Assembly: GCF_021352225.1 (NCBI RefSeq)
Contig: NZ_JAAUVI010000001.1
Location: forward strand, 434,001 to 498,000
Reading direction: 5' to 3'
Length of the DNA: 64,000 nucleotides
Origin: Methylobacterium sp. C25
Lineage (GTDB): Bacteria; Pseudomonadota; Alphaproteobacteria; Rhizobiales; Beijerinckiaceae
Shown here: positions 52,865-63,269 of the stretch, piece after piece
How positions within the stretch are numbered: position 1 is the stretch's first letter
Layout: the number at the start of each line of letters is the position of its first letter
Notes under the pieces: generated by a model
What the model was told of the DNA's origin: nothing
Databases searched by the model: none
Seen by the model: only the letters and a program-made list of their open reading frames with translations
Made by a program: the position numbers and the translations under genes

Positions 52865-53854
52865 TCAGCCGTCGTTCAACGGGTGCAGGTCGCGCACCAT
52901 GCTCTTGAGGCGGTCGTCGAGCACGTGGGTGTAGATCTGTGTGGTCGAGATGTCGGCGTGGCCGAGCAGCTCCTGGACGATCCGCAGGTCCGCGCCGTTG
53001 CGCAGCAGGTGGCTGGCGAAAGCGTGGCGGAGCACGTGCGGCGAAATCCGGTCGGCCCGGATGCCGGCCGCGGCGCCCGCGACCTTCAAATCGCGCGCGA
53101 AAGCCTGCCGCGTGAGGTGGCCGCTCTCGCTGTCGGCCGGAAACAGCCACGGACCATCACCCGGAACATGACCGAGGTGCTCACGCATGGCCTCCCGGGC
53201 GACCTCGGTCAGCGGCACCAGTCGCTCGCGCCCGCCCTTGCCTTTCACGACGAGATAGCGCTCGCGCGTCGAGGCCGCCGAGCGCGGCAGCGCGATCAGT
53301 TCCGAGACGCGCAGGCCCGTCGCGTAGAGAAGCTCCAGCAGGCAAAGCATTTTTTTGGATTTGGCCGCCTCCCCGGCGCTCTCCGCGACGGCGATGCGCT
53401 GGCGCGCGGCCGCCAGCAGGCTGTCCACCTCGGCGATCGACAAAACCTTCGGCAAGGCTTGCGCACGGCGAGGGCCAGCCACCGGCGCGCTCGGGTCGGA
53501 ATCCGAAAAACCTTCGGCATAGAGAAACTTGTGGAAGCCGCGGATGCAGGAGAGCCGGCGTGCCGCGGAGGACGCCTTCAGGCCGCGCGACTCGAGATCC
53601 GCGATATAGGCGCGCACGCTCGCCGCATCGGCCTCGACGGGATCGATCCCCTCCGCTCCGAGATACGTCAGGTAGTCGTCGAGATCGCGCCGATAGGCCG
53701 CCAGCGTGTTGGCGGCGGCGCCGCGTTCGGCGGCCAGCATGTCGAGATACGGCTGCGCCACGTCGGCAGGGAGCTTCTCCGTTCCACCGGCAACGTTGGG
53801 CGCTGCCTCCGGGCGGCGTCCTCGGCGTGATGCGCCTGGATGGCCGCCGCTCAC
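52865..53854 (-). CDS. xerD: Tyrosine recombinase XerD
   Basis: 329 aa. N-terminal SAM-like core-binding domain ([30 protein letters not shown] is split by the usual spacing) and C-terminal catalytic domain with Arg in [11 protein letters not shown], Lys in [13 protein letters not shown], His-x2-Arg in [15 protein letters not shown] in [15 protein letters not shown] and the Tyr nucleophile there. Resolves chromosome dimers at dif with XerC. Start GTG 53854 overlaps the TGA of the upstream small gene (GTGA), a sign of coupling; about 25 N-terminal residues are non-conserved. Confidence 0.93.
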   Translation of the reverse strand: MSGGHPGASRRGRRPEAAPNVAGGTEKLPADVAQPYLDMLAAERGAAANTLAAYRRDLDDYLTYLGAEGIDPVEADAASVRAYIADLESRGLKASSAARRLSCIRGFHKFLYAEGFSDSDPSAPVAGPRRAQALPKVLSIAEVDSLLAAARQRIAVAESAGEAAKSKKMLCLLELLYATGLRVSELIALPRSAASTRERYLVVKGKGGRERLVPLTEVAREAMREHLGHVPGDGPWLFPADSESGHLTRQAFARDLKVAGAAAGIRADRISPHVLRHAFASHLLRNGADLRIVQELLGHADISTTQIYTHVLDDRLKSMVRDLHPLNDG

Positions 53855-54003
53855 TTGTTGCCCGGTTGGAGCTTCGACGCCGGTATGGTGACGCTCATCT
53901 CGCGCTGGGTCGGCTGGACGAAGGTCGCCAATGCAAAAATGCCGGCGAAGACGGCCCCCCCGAGGATGGCCAGGATCGCCAGGAAGCGGAACAGGGACGG
54001 CAC
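53851..54003 (-). CDS. Small membrane protein upstream of xerD, 50 aa
   Basis: GTG 54003, preceded by AAAGG about 10 nt upstream. The peptide has a single hydrophobic helix (LFRFLAILAILGGAVFAGIFALATF) and a short polar C-terminal tail ([21 protein letters not shown]). Its TGA overlaps the xerD GTG. This small protein is conserved in position in relatives as far as I recall, but this cannot be checked here. It is divergent from aroK (173 bp between start codons). Confidence 0.6.
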   Translation of the reverse strand: MPSLFRFLAILAILGGAVFAGIFALATFVQPTQREMSVTIPASKLQPGNK

Positions 54004-54176
54004 GGCGCGCGAACCTTTCGGACGAACTCTACGATGCGCGCGGCAAGGCCGCTTACGCCTGTCGGACCGGGAGGATCTGGTCCCATGCGTGGCGCGCGAA
54101 GGCAAGGTCCACGAAGCCACAGGCAGAGCTTGGCGAATGGCTTCGCCCGCTCTCGAAAACCGTCTATGACCGCGCG

Positions 54177-54788
54177 ATGACCGACCCCGACACCACGGGC
54201 TCAGAGCCGGACGACCCGATCGAGGCGCGCATTCGCCGCGCCCTCGGCGCGCGCTCGATCGTGCTCGTCGGCCTGATGGGAGCCGGCAAGAGCACGGTCG
54301 GACGCCGCCTCGCCACGCGCCTCGGCCTGATGTTCAAGGACGCCGATTCCGAGATCGAGGCGGCCGCGAACCTCACCATCACCGATCTCTTCGCGATCTA
54401 CGGCGAGGAGAGTTTTCGCGAGGGCGAAGAGCGGGTCATCGCCCGGCTGCTGCGCCAGGGGCCCATGGTGCTGGCGACCGGCGGCGGCGCCTTCATGCGC
54501 GACGCGACCCGCGAGCGGATCGTGCAGAGCGCCGTATCCGTCTGGCTTCGCGCCGAACTCGACGTGCTGATGCGGCGCGTGAAGAAGCGCGGCACCCGCC
54601 CCCTGCTGCAGACGGCCGACCCGGAGGCGACGATGCGCGACCTGATGGCGGTGCGCCACCCGATCTATGGACAGGCCGACGTCATGGTCCTGTCCCGCGA
54701 CGTCTCGCATGACCGCGTGGTGCAGGACGTCCTGGAAGCCCTCGACGTCTGGCTGACCCCGCCGGCCCAGGGCGTCGCCGCGCAGTAG
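54177..54788 (+). CDS. aroK: Shikimate kinase
   Basis: 203 aa from ATG 54177. Phosphorylates shikimate at O3 using ATP in aromatic amino acid synthesis. P-loop GLMGAGKSTVGRRLA, shikimate-binding DADSEIE and EESFREGEERVI, GGGAF loop, and lid R in RGTRPLL. An N-terminal stretch of about 28 residues precedes the P-loop. Nine bp before aroB, forming the common aroK-aroB pair. The frame extends upstream without coding character. Confidence 0.94.
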   Translation: MTDPDTTGSEPDDPIEARIRRALGARSIVLVGLMGAGKSTVGRRLATRLGLMFKDADSEIEAAANLTITDLFAIYGEESFREGEERVIARLLRQGPMVLATGGGAFMRDATRERIVQSAVSVWLRAELDVLMRRVKKRGTRPLLQTADPEATMRDLMAVRHPIYGQADVMVLSRDVSHDRVVQDVLEALDVWLTPPAQGVAAQ

Positions 54789-54797
54789 AGCGAGAGA

Positions 54798-55913
54798 ATG
54801 AGCGAACGTCTCACGGTCCACGTGCCCCTCGACCAGGGCCGCGACTACGACATTCTGATTGGCCGTGGGCTGCTCGACGAGGCCGGCCCACGAGTCGCCG
54901 CCCTCGGCGGCAAGGCAGCCGCCATTGTCACGGACGACACCGTCGCGAGCCTCTATGCCGATCGGGTCCGGCTGTCGCTCGAGGCCGCCGGCCTGCGCTC
55001 CGGGACGGTCAGCGTACCGCCCGGCGAGGCCTCAAAGAGCTACGCGCGCTTCGCCGAGGTCTGCGACGGTCTGCTCGCGCACCGGATCGAGCGCGGCGAT
55101 CTGGTCGTGGCCCTTGGTGGTGGCGTCGTCGGTGATCTCGCCGGCTTCGCAGCAGCCTCGCTCCGCCGCGGCGTGCGCTTCGTCCAGGCGCCGACGAGCC
55201 TGCTCGCGCAGGTCGATTCTTCGGTCGGCGGCAAGACTGGCATCAACTCGCCGCTCGGCAAGAATCTGATCGGCGCGTTTCACCAGCCCCGCCTCGTCCT
55301 CGCCGACACGGCGACGCTCGATACGCTGTCCGAGCGTGAGATGCGCGCCGGCTATGCCGAGGTCGCGAAATACGGCCTGATCAACGATGCGGCCTTCTTC
55401 GATTGGTGCGAGGCGAACTGGTCCGGAATCTTTTCGGGCGGCTCAGAGCGCGAAGAAGCGGTGGCGATCTGCTGTCGCTCGAAGGCCGGTGTCGTCGTGC
55501 GCGACGAGCGTGAGGACGGCGAACGCGCCCTGCTCAATCTCGGCCACACCTTCGGCCATGCCCTAGAGCGCCTGACCGGCTACGACTCGACCCGGCTCGT
55601 CCACGGCGAGGGCGTCGCGATCGGCCTCGCCTTGGCCTTCCGGTTCTCTGCGCGGCTGGGACTGTGTCCCGGCCAGGATGCCGGCCGCGTCGCCAATCAC
55701 CTGGCTCTGGCCGGCCTTCCGACGCGCCTGAGCCAGGTCCCAGGTGGCTGCGGCGACGCCGATGCTCTCCTCGACGCCATGGCGCAGGACAAGAAGGTGC
55801 GAGACGGGCGGCTGACCTTCATCCTGTCCCGCGGGATCGGCCAGAGCTTCATCGCCCCGGGCATCGAAGCATCGGACGTGCGCGCCTTCCTCACCGATGA
55901 ACTGGCCGCCTAG
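54798..55913 (+). CDS. aroB: 3-dehydroquinate synthase
   Basis: 371 aa. Converts DAHP to 3-dehydroquinate with NAD+ and a metal. NAD-binding GGGVVGDLAGFAAA; metal ligands in GYAEVAKYGLI (Glu), LNLGHTFGHALE (His) and VHGEGVAIGLALA (His). Other active-site stretches include PTSLLAQVDSSVGGKTGIN. Co-transcribed with aroK. Confidence 0.96.
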   Translation: MSERLTVHVPLDQGRDYDILIGRGLLDEAGPRVAALGGKAAAIVTDDTVASLYADRVRLSLEAAGLRSGTVSVPPGEASKSYARFAEVCDGLLAHRIERGDLVVALGGGVVGDLAGFAAASLRRGVRFVQAPTSLLAQVDSSVGGKTGINSPLGKNLIGAFHQPRLVLADTATLDTLSEREMRAGYAEVAKYGLINDAAFFDWCEANWSGIFSGGSEREEAVAICCRSKAGVVVRDEREDGERALLNLGHTFGHALERLTGYDSTRLVHGEGVAIGLALAFRFSARLGLCPGQDAGRVANHLALAGLPTRLSQVPGGCGDADALLDAMAQDKKVRDGRLTFILSRGIGQSFIAPGIEASDVRAFLTDELAA

Positions 55914-55924
55914 GGGCGCCGAGA

Positions 55925-56515
55925 CTATGAGGAACCGAGAGCCGCTCGCGTCATGGCGTCGGCACCGATCTCGTCTCCTGCCTTGGTGCCGAGGATCTCG
56001 GTAAGCCGAAGCCTCGCGCGGCTCACCCGGCTCTTCACGGTACCGACGGCGACGCCGCAGATCTCGGCTGCCTCCTCGTAGGTGAAGCTCTGCGCTCCCA
56101 CCAGCACCAGGGCCTCACGCTGGCTGAAGGGCAGCAGGTCGAGCGCTTCCTGGAACTCACGCAGCTCGAGCCGCACCTCCTGCTCAGGCAGACTGGTCAG
56201 CTTGGCCGCCAGAGCGCCATCGCCGTCCTCCACCTCGCGCTTGCGCTTACGCAACTCGGAATAGAACAGGTTGCGCAGGATGGTGAACAACCAAGCGGTC
56301 AAATTGGTGCCACGCTGAAAGCTGTCCGCCTTGGTCCAGGCGCGCACCAGCGTGTCCTGAACCAAATCATCGCTGCGATCGAGGTCGTAGGTCAATGAAT
56401 AGGCAAAGGCTCTGAGCGCAGGGATCGCCCCGAGCAGCAGAGATCGCATCTCCGCGTCGGCTCCAGGCGACGTGTTCGACGCCGGCCGAATCGTGACTGC
56501 AATCCGGGTCATCAT
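55925..56515 (-). CDS. ecfG: General stress response sigma factor EcfG
   Basis: 196 aa from ATG 56515 (ATG 56512 is the next codon; AAGGAGG lies 4 or 7 nt before them). Sigma region 2 (LRAFAYSLTYDLDRSDDLVQDTLVRAWTKADSF, GTNLTAWLFTILRNLFYSELRKRKRE) and region 4 (LLPFSQREALVLVGAQSFTYEEAAEICGVAVGTVKSRVSRARLRL) match the EcfG group that directs the alphaproteobacterial general stress regulon. The start overlaps the nepR stop as ATGA, so the anti-sigma and sigma factors are coupled. PhyR, the third partner, is not in the window. Confidence 0.93.
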   Translation of the reverse strand: MMTRIAVTIRPASNTSPGADAEMRSLLLGAIPALRAFAYSLTYDLDRSDDLVQDTLVRAWTKADSFQRGTNLTAWLFTILRNLFYSELRKRKREVEDGDGALAAKLTSLPEQEVRLELREFQEALDLLPFSQREALVLVGAQSFTYEEAAEICGVAVGTVKSRVSRARLRLTEILGTKAGDEIGADAMTRAALGSS

Positions 56516-56742
56516 GAGCCCTCCTTGCTTCGATCCTGAACGGCCAGTTCGTCGACGAGCCGCGTCAATCTCTCGGGCAGGGGCTGATTGAGGACGCCCG
56601 CATAGAGAAGGCGCAGATCGCGCCCGATGCGTCTTTGCGCCTCGGCGGCAACGCCGGCGACCGGCGCCCTCTCGGCTCCCACTTCGGATGCGCGGAGCTT
56701 CGAGTGTTCGATCTCGGACTGGTTGCGCTCGCGATCGCTCAT
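56512..56742 (-). CDS. nepR: Anti-sigma factor NepR
   Basis: 76 aa. The core IGRDLRLLYAGVLNQPLPERLTRLVDEL matches the NepR helices that sequester EcfG until PhyR~P binds NepR. SD GGGGAG just before ATG 56742. Translationally coupled to ecfG by ATGA. The N-terminal 35 residues are disordered and variable as usual for the family. Confidence 0.9.
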   Translation of the reverse strand: MSDRERNQSEIEHSKLRASEVGAERAPVAGVAAEAQRRIGRDLRLLYAGVLNQPLPERLTRLVDELAVQDRSKEGS

Positions 56743-57168
56743 CGCTCCCCATCATCGTGCCTGCCTGAGGGCCAAGGCCGGCTTCGGAGCGTGCGGAAAT
56801 TCTGAAACCGTTGCTCCCGTCGGACGAGGCCATCACTTAAGGTCGACGTGGTAGTGCGGCGCGATTTAACCGCCTCTGAAATACGTATTCAGAAGCCTTT
56901 CAAGAATCGGAAACGATCAGAAACACAACGCAAATCGGGCTTATAGCCAAGTCAATCACGGACGCAGCTGCCGCTATACCGTCATGGGCCGCTCAATGCT
57001 CAAGCGAATGCTTCCAGAACCGATACCTTCAAGCCCGCGGCGGGGCGGACTTGTCGGGCTCGGCGAGAGTTGAAGGTTGCGCGGACCGATCCGGTGTTCC
57101 GGCAGCGCGCCGCGGGCGGGCGCATCGGCTTGCATGGCGCGGTAGCGGCTGGTAGCCCATTTCCCGAT
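56743..57168. other. Spacer between nepR and tRNA-Thr
   Basis: No gene supported. It must hold the nepR-ecfG promoter (minus strand) and the tRNA promoter (plus strand). An autoregulatory EcfG-type -35/-10 (GGAAC-N16/17-GTT) was sought upstream of nepR and not found by eye. Confidence 0.4.
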
Positions 57169-57244
57169 GCCGGTTTAGCTCAGCTGGTAGAGCAACCGCC
57201 TTGTAAGCGGTAGGTCGCGAGTTCAAGTCCCGCAACCGGCACCA
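57169..57244 (+). tRNA. tRNA-Thr (anticodon TGT), CCA encoded
   Basis: 76 nt cloverleaf: acceptor GCCGGTT with AACCGGC, D arm AGCTCAGCTGGTAGAGCA, anticodon loop CTTGTAA giving TGT (reads ACA Thr codons), and T arm with GTTCAAGTC. Discriminator A and an encoded CCA end it at 57244. Confidence 0.97.
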
Positions 57245-57252
57245 TCAATTCA

Positions 57253-57288
57253 GCCCGCCAGGTCAACGACTTAGCGGGCGTTCTTTTT
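57253..57288 (+). terminator. Terminator of tRNA-Thr
   Basis: GCCCGC (57253-57258) pairs with GCGGGC (57274-57279), followed by a T-run (gttcttttt), right after the tRNA. Confidence 0.85.
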
Positions 57289-57418
57289 ACATTTTGAGGC
57301 ACGAAACCGTGCTGTGGCTTGCAGGACAGTCTCGTGTTCTGAATGCCGACTTGCTCGACAGCAGCATAGGGGAGCTTCGATCTGAGGCTCCTGATGCATT
57401 TGGGTTGCAAGGGTAGCC

Positions 57419-57444
57419 GGCCGGCGAAAAGCGTTTCGCCGGCC
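57419..57444 (-). terminator. Hairpin after cynS
   Basis: An 11 bp perfect stem (GGCCGGCGAAA with TTTCGCCGGCC, 4 nt loop) 10 bp beyond the cynS stop. No T-run on the minus strand, so it may stabilise the 3' end or end transcription with help. Confidence 0.6.
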
Positions 57445-57454
57445 ATGACTGGGT

Positions 57455-57943
57455 TCATGCTTCCTTGAAGCCGTATTCCGGCACGCCATCCTCGGCACCG
57501 TAATACTTATAGGGCAGGAACTTGCCCGAGAGGCTCATCTTGACCCGGTCGCCCTTGTTGTTGGGCTCGCGCTCCATGGTCATGTTGAAGTCGATCGCCG
57601 ACATGATGCCGTCGCCGAAATCTTCCTGGATCAGCTCCTTCCAGGTGGTGCCGTAGACCATCACCAGCTCGTAGAACCGGTAGATCAGCGGGTCGGTCGG
57701 CGGCATCTGGGCGATCGAGCCGCGATAGGGCGCCTCGTTGAGCATGCGCTCCTCGGCCTGGCTCAGGCCGAACAGCTCGGCGGCCTTCTTCGCCTGGGCC
57801 TTCGGCAGCTTCATCTGGCCCATGCAGGCGGCGGTGATCAGGATCGGCGAGATGCCGCCGATCTCGTCCTGAATGTACTTCCAGGTCCAGCCCTTCTCGC
57901 GCTTGATGTCGAGGAGCTTCTCGGTGAGGTCTTCGCGCTTCAT
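57455..57943 (-). CDS. cynS: Cyanase (cyanate hydratase)
   Basis: 162 aa, close to the usual 156. Decomposes cyanate with bicarbonate to ammonia and CO2. Catalytic triad R89, E92 (in PLIYRFYELVMVYGTTWK) and S115 (GIMSAIDF). The N-terminal HTH-like domain is intact. SD AAGGAG 7 nt before ATG 57943. Last gene of the cyn operon, 82 bp after cynD. Confidence 0.97.
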   Translation of the reverse strand: MKREDLTEKLLDIKREKGWTWKYIQDEIGGISPILITAACMGQMKLPKAQAKKAAELFGLSQAEERMLNEAPYRGSIAQMPPTDPLIYRFYELVMVYGTTWKELIQEDFGDGIMSAIDFNMTMEREPNNKGDRVKMSLSGKFLPYKYYGAEDGVPEYGFKEA

Positions 57944-58025
57944 GGGTGTCTCCTTTTGCGTTGGGACGTGACTGAGGGTTCCGCCTCACGAGTGAGGCGG
58001 TCGGGCGAGGCCGTGGCCGGGCGGT

Positions 58026-59003
58026 TCAGGCCCGCTTGGCCGGTGGTTCGGAGCCGATGGCGGCCGCATCCGCCTCGCTGAGCGAGGGGCGCACCACCGA
58101 CGGATGACGCGGATCGTAAGAGGCCGGCATCGCGTCCCGCATTGTCTTCGAGCGGGTCACGAGGAAGTCGATCAGGTGGTTGCGGATCGCGTAGTAGCCG
58201 GGCGCGTGGTGGAGTTGCGTGCGGTCGCGGTCCTTCGGCAGCGGGTTCTCGACGATCTCGGCGACCTTGGCCTCTGGGCCATTCGTCATCAACACGATCC
58301 GGTCGGCGAGGTAGATCGCCTCGTCGACGTCGTGAGTGATCATGAACACGGTCTGGCCGGTCTCGACGCAGATGCGACGGACCTCGTCCTGCAACGTCCC
58401 GCGAGTGAGGGCGTCGAGCGCCGAGAACGGCTCGTCCATCAAGAGAATCTTGGGGTCGATGGAGAGCGCGCGGGCGATGCCGACGCGCTGCTTCATGCCG
58501 CCCGAGAGCTCGGAGGGCCGCTTGTGCTCGGAGCCGGCGAGGCCGACCGTCGCGATGGCCTTCTTCGCCCGCTCCTCGACCTCGGCCTTCGGGGCCTTCC
58601 GCCAGCGCGAGGAGACCGCGTAGGCGACGTTGCCGAGCACCGTGCGCCAGGGGAGCAGGGCATGGCCCTGGAAGATCACGGCGCGGTCGAGGCTGGTGCC
58701 CTCGATTGCCTTTCCGTCGACGATCACCACGCCCTCGCTCGGCGCTTCGAGGCCGGCGAGGATGTTCAGCACCGTCGTCTTGCCGCAGCCGGAATGGCCG
58801 ATCATGCAGACGAACTCGCCGCGCCGCATCGGCAGCCACAGGTTCTCGAAGATCGTGGTCTGCTTTCCGCCGGGGGCTGGGTAGCGCCGGGCGATGCCCT
58901 CGATCGAGATGAACTTTTCGGACGAGGACATGCGCTTGGTCCCGGCGTTCTGGTCGGGAGCGGTGCTGCCTGAGCGCCGCACGAAGGGAAGGAGCTTGCT
59001 CAT
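58026..59003 (-). CDS. cynD: Cyanate/nitrate-type ABC transporter, ATP-binding protein
   Basis: 325 aa. Walker A GHSGCGKTTVLN, signature ELSGGMKQRVGIARAL, Walker B KILLMDEPFSALD, H-loop MITHDVDEA. Belongs to the NrtD/CmpD/CynD branch for nitrate, bicarbonate and cyanate. A C-terminal extension of about 60 residues and an N-terminal extension of about 25 are variable. Ten bp after the permease gene. Confidence 0.92.
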   Translation of the reverse strand: MSKLLPFVRRSGSTAPDQNAGTKRMSSSEKFISIEGIARRYPAPGGKQTTIFENLWLPMRRGEFVCMIGHSGCGKTTVLNILAGLEAPSEGVVIVDGKAIEGTSLDRAVIFQGHALLPWRTVLGNVAYAVSSRWRKAPKAEVEERAKKAIATVGLAGSEHKRPSELSGGMKQRVGIARALSIDPKILLMDEPFSALDALTRGTLQDEVRRICVETGQTVFMITHDVDEAIYLADRIVLMTNGPEAKVAEIVENPLPKDRDRTQLHHAPGYYAIRNHLIDFLVTRSKTMRDAMPASYDPRHPSVVRPSLSEADAAAIGSEPPAKRA

Positions 59004-59013
59004 CGCGTCAGCC

Positions 59014-59853
59014 TCACTCGGGGAAGGTCACGAGGCGCTGGGCGCGAGCGAGCATCTGGTCGAGAACCATGCCAACGAGGCCGATCACCAGGATCGAGGT
59101 GATCACGTTGGTGATCGAGAGGTTGTTCCACTCGTTCCAGACGAAGTAGCCGATGCCGGTCCCGCCCACGAGCATCTCGGCGGCGACGATGACGAGCCAG
59201 GCGATGCCGATGGAGATCCGCATGCCGGTGAGGATCGTCGGCGCGGCCGCCGGCAGGATCACCGTGAAGGCGCGGCGCACGGGGCCGACCTCGAGGGTGC
59301 GGGCGACGTTGAGCCATTCCCTGCGGGTCGAGGCGACGCCGAACACCGTGTTGATCAGCATCGGCCAGATCGAGCAGATGAAGATCACGAAGATCGCGGA
59401 CAGGCTTGAATCCTTGATCGTGTAGAGGGCGAGCGGCATCCATGCGAGCGGCGAGACCGGCTTCAGAATCTGGATGTAGGGGTCGAGCGCCTGGCTCATC
59501 AGCGGCGACATGCCGATCATGAAGCCGATCGGAATCGCCACAGCGACGGCGAGCAGGTAGCCGAGCGCGACGCGGCCGATCGAATAGCCGAGCTGGATGC
59601 CGATACCCTTGTCGTTCGGGCCGCGGTCGTAGAACGGGTCCTTCAGGTGTTTCCAGATCGTGGCGCCGACATCCAGCGGGCCGGGCATGGCTGACTTCCC
59701 GGTTGTCGCCGACTGGCCCATCAACGCCGCATATTCCGGGTCCATGGCCTCGGTCTTGGCGATGCCGCCGACGGCGACCTGCCAGAGCAGCAGGAAGGCC
59801 GCGAAGATCGCCAGCGAGAGCAGGCCGGCGCGCAGGCGAAGGGAGCTCCGCAT
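59014..59853 (-). CDS. cynB: Cyanate/nitrate-type ABC transporter permease
   Basis: 279 aa, about six membrane helices with a long N-terminal loop (residues 30-85). The permease EAA-type loop is at EWLNVARTLEVGPVRRAFTVILPAAAPTI. Same family as NrtB/CmpB/CynB. Three bp after cynA and 10 bp before cynD. Confidence 0.92.
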   Translation of the reverse strand: MRSSLRLRAGLLSLAIFAAFLLLWQVAVGGIAKTEAMDPEYAALMGQSATTGKSAMPGPLDVGATIWKHLKDPFYDRGPNDKGIGIQLGYSIGRVALGYLLAVAVAIPIGFMIGMSPLMSQALDPYIQILKPVSPLAWMPLALYTIKDSSLSAIFVIFICSIWPMLINTVFGVASTRREWLNVARTLEVGPVRRAFTVILPAAAPTILTGMRISIGIAWLVIVAAEMLVGGTGIGYFVWNEWNNLSITNVITSILVIGLVGMVLDQMLARAQRLVTFPE

Positions 59854-59856
59854 GGC

Positions 59857-61212
59857 TCAGCTCGCCCGCTTGATGGCGAAGGAGTCGAGATACTCCTTGG
59901 GCTTGTCCGGATCGAAGGTCTTGCCCATCACCACGAAGGTCTTGGTGGTGGCCTCCGGCGGCGTCAGGCCGGCCTGCTTCATGAGCCGGGCCGCGTCGGT
60001 GGCGCGGTAGACCTGCTGGGCCACCGCCTTGTAGTCGACCTCGCCCTTGATCTGGCCCCAGCGCTTCATCTGGGTCAGCGTCCAGACCGCGAAGCTCTCG
60101 TAGGGGAACGGGTCGAAGGCCACCCGCTTCGGGTCCTTCTTCACATTGCCGAGGCCGTCCGCATAGGTGCCCGTGAGGACCTGCTCGATCACGGTGAGCG
60201 GCTGGTTGAGATAGTTGGCAGGCGCGATGGCCGCGGCCACGTCCTTCCGGTTCTCGGGCTTTGAGGCGTAGGCGGTCGCCTCCATGATCGCCCTGAGCAG
60301 CGCCGCCGTGGCGTTCGGCATCTGCTGGACGGTCTCCTGCGCGATCGAGAACGAGCAGCAGGGATGCCCGTCCCAGATCTCCTTCGACAGGATGTGAATG
60401 AAGCCGACGCCGTCATAAACCGCGCGCTGCACGACGTTGTCGGGCGCCAGGAAGCCGTCGATGTTGTCGGCGCGGAGGTTCGCGACCATCTCCGGCGGCG
60501 GCACCGAGCGCAGCTGCACGTCGGTATCGGGGTCGATGCCGTGCTCGGCGAGGTAGTAGCGCAGCAGGTAGTTGTGGTTCGAATAGTCGAACGGAATGGC
60601 GAGCTTCATGCCCTTCCAGTTCTTCGGGTCGCGGTTATCCTTGTGCTTGTTGGCGAGGCAGATCGCCTGGCCGTTGACGTTCTCGATCGCCGGCACCGCG
60701 AAGGGCACCGGGTTCGAGCCGAGCCCCATGGTGATGGCGATCGGCATCGGCGCCAGCATGTGGGCCGCGTCGTATTCCTTGTTCAGCGTCTTGTCGCGAA
60801 CCACGGCCCAGCCGGCGGTCTTCACGACGTCCACGTCGAGCCCCTGCTTCTCGTAAAAGCCCATGGGCTTGGCCATGATGATCGGCGTGGCGCAGGTGAT
60901 TGGGATGAAGCCGACCTTGAGGTCGGTCTTCTCCGGCTTGCCGGCTTCGGCGAAAGCCTCGGCGACGAACCGGGTCGGCAGGATCTGGCTGATGGCGGCG
61001 AGCGCCGTGGCGGCGCCGACGCTGCTCAGGAAGGCGCGGCGCTCGACCTCATGTGGGAGAACCGCACGCAGCATCGATTGCTCGACGGTGCGTTGAATGG
61101 CGGCGTCGCTCGTCGCGGCCTCGTGCTCGGCCTGGCTAGCATGGGCACCGCACGAGCATGCGCTGCGGCTTAGGCGATGTCGTTTGCCGAAAGGATTGTC
61201 GAACAGAGCCAT
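59857..61212 (-). CDS. cynA: Cyanate/nitrate-type ABC transporter substrate-binding protein (Tat signal)
   Basis: 451 aa from ATG 61212 with GAGG 5 nt upstream; an upstream in-frame start at 61251 would lie inside the promoter. An N-terminal Cys/His-rich stretch (RSACSCGAHASQAEHEAAT) precedes a twin-arginine type signal ERRAFLSSVGAATALAAIS. The binding domain follows the NrtA/CmpA/CynA pattern (KVGFIPITCATPIIMAKPMGFYEKQGLDV, YNYLLRYYLAEHGIDP-type). Exported and free or anchored in the periplasm. First gene of cynA-B-D-S, the same order as the known cynABDS cluster. Confidence 0.9.
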   Translation of the reverse strand: MALFDNPFGKRHRLSRSACSCGAHASQAEHEAATSDAAIQRTVEQSMLRAVLPHEVERRAFLSSVGAATALAAISQILPTRFVAEAFAEAGKPEKTDLKVGFIPITCATPIIMAKPMGFYEKQGLDVDVVKTAGWAVVRDKTLNKEYDAAHMLAPMPIAITMGLGSNPVPFAVPAIENVNGQAICLANKHKDNRDPKNWKGMKLAIPFDYSNHNYLLRYYLAEHGIDPDTDVQLRSVPPPEMVANLRADNIDGFLAPDNVVQRAVYDGVGFIHILSKEIWDGHPCCSFSIAQETVQQMPNATAALLRAIMEATAYASKPENRKDVAAAIAPANYLNQPLTVIEQVLTGTYADGLGNVKKDPKRVAFDPFPYESFAVWTLTQMKRWGQIKGEVDYKAVAQQVYRATDAARLMKQAGLTPPEATTKTFVVMGKTFDPDKPKEYLDSFAIKRAS

Positions 61213-61246
61213 TTGCGCCTCGCACGGTTCGTGACAGCGAAACCGT

Positions 61247-61262
61247 GGCAAGCGGCGTGCCA
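61247..61262 (-). promoter_or_regulatory. Sigma-54 promoter of the cyn operon (-24/-12)
   Basis: On the minus strand it reads TGGCACGCCGCTTGCC, a full match to TGGCACG-N4-TTGC. Transcription should start near 61236, leaving a leader of about 24 nt with the SD and ATG 61212. Confidence 0.88.
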
Positions 61263-61289
61263 GCCTCGCAAATAAAATATATTGAATAA

Positions 61290-61302
61290 AATCAATGATT
61301 TA
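61290..61302. promoter_or_regulatory. IHF site
   Basis: AATCAATGATTTA matches WATCAA-N4-TTR exactly. It lies between the sigma-54 promoter and the inverted repeats in an A/T-rich bend region, where IHF would loop the activator onto the polymerase. Confidence 0.65.
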
Positions 61303-61318
61303 GAAATCTGCCAAAAAT

Positions 61319-61370
61319 CACGAGATTTCGTGTATTATGAAAATTCGTAGTTCAGGTACGAAAGTTCGTA
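61319..61370. promoter_or_regulatory. Candidate activator (UAS) inverted repeats
   Basis: CACGA-GATT-TCGTG (61319-61332) and then TTCGTA (61344-61349), TACGAA (61357-61362) and TTCGTA (61365-61370), the last two forming the 14 bp palindrome TACGAAAGTTCGTA that abuts the regulator's ATG 61371. They may serve both as an upstream activation site for cynA and as an autoregulatory operator. Confidence 0.6.
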
Positions 61371-63263
<1,893 letters not shown>

Positions 63264-63269
63264 GCGCCT

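Noticed and set aside
50811..52934. 707-codon plus-strand frame opposite xoxF
   Set aside because: Antisense to a well-conserved enzyme and without coding features.
57029..57235. Minus-strand frame across tRNA-Thr
   Set aside because: It overlaps the tRNA on the opposite strand and encodes no recognisable peptide.
61212..61251. Upstream start (61251) for cynA
   Set aside because: It would place the start codon inside the sigma-54 promoter element and upstream of the predicted transcription start; ATG 61212 has a proper SD.
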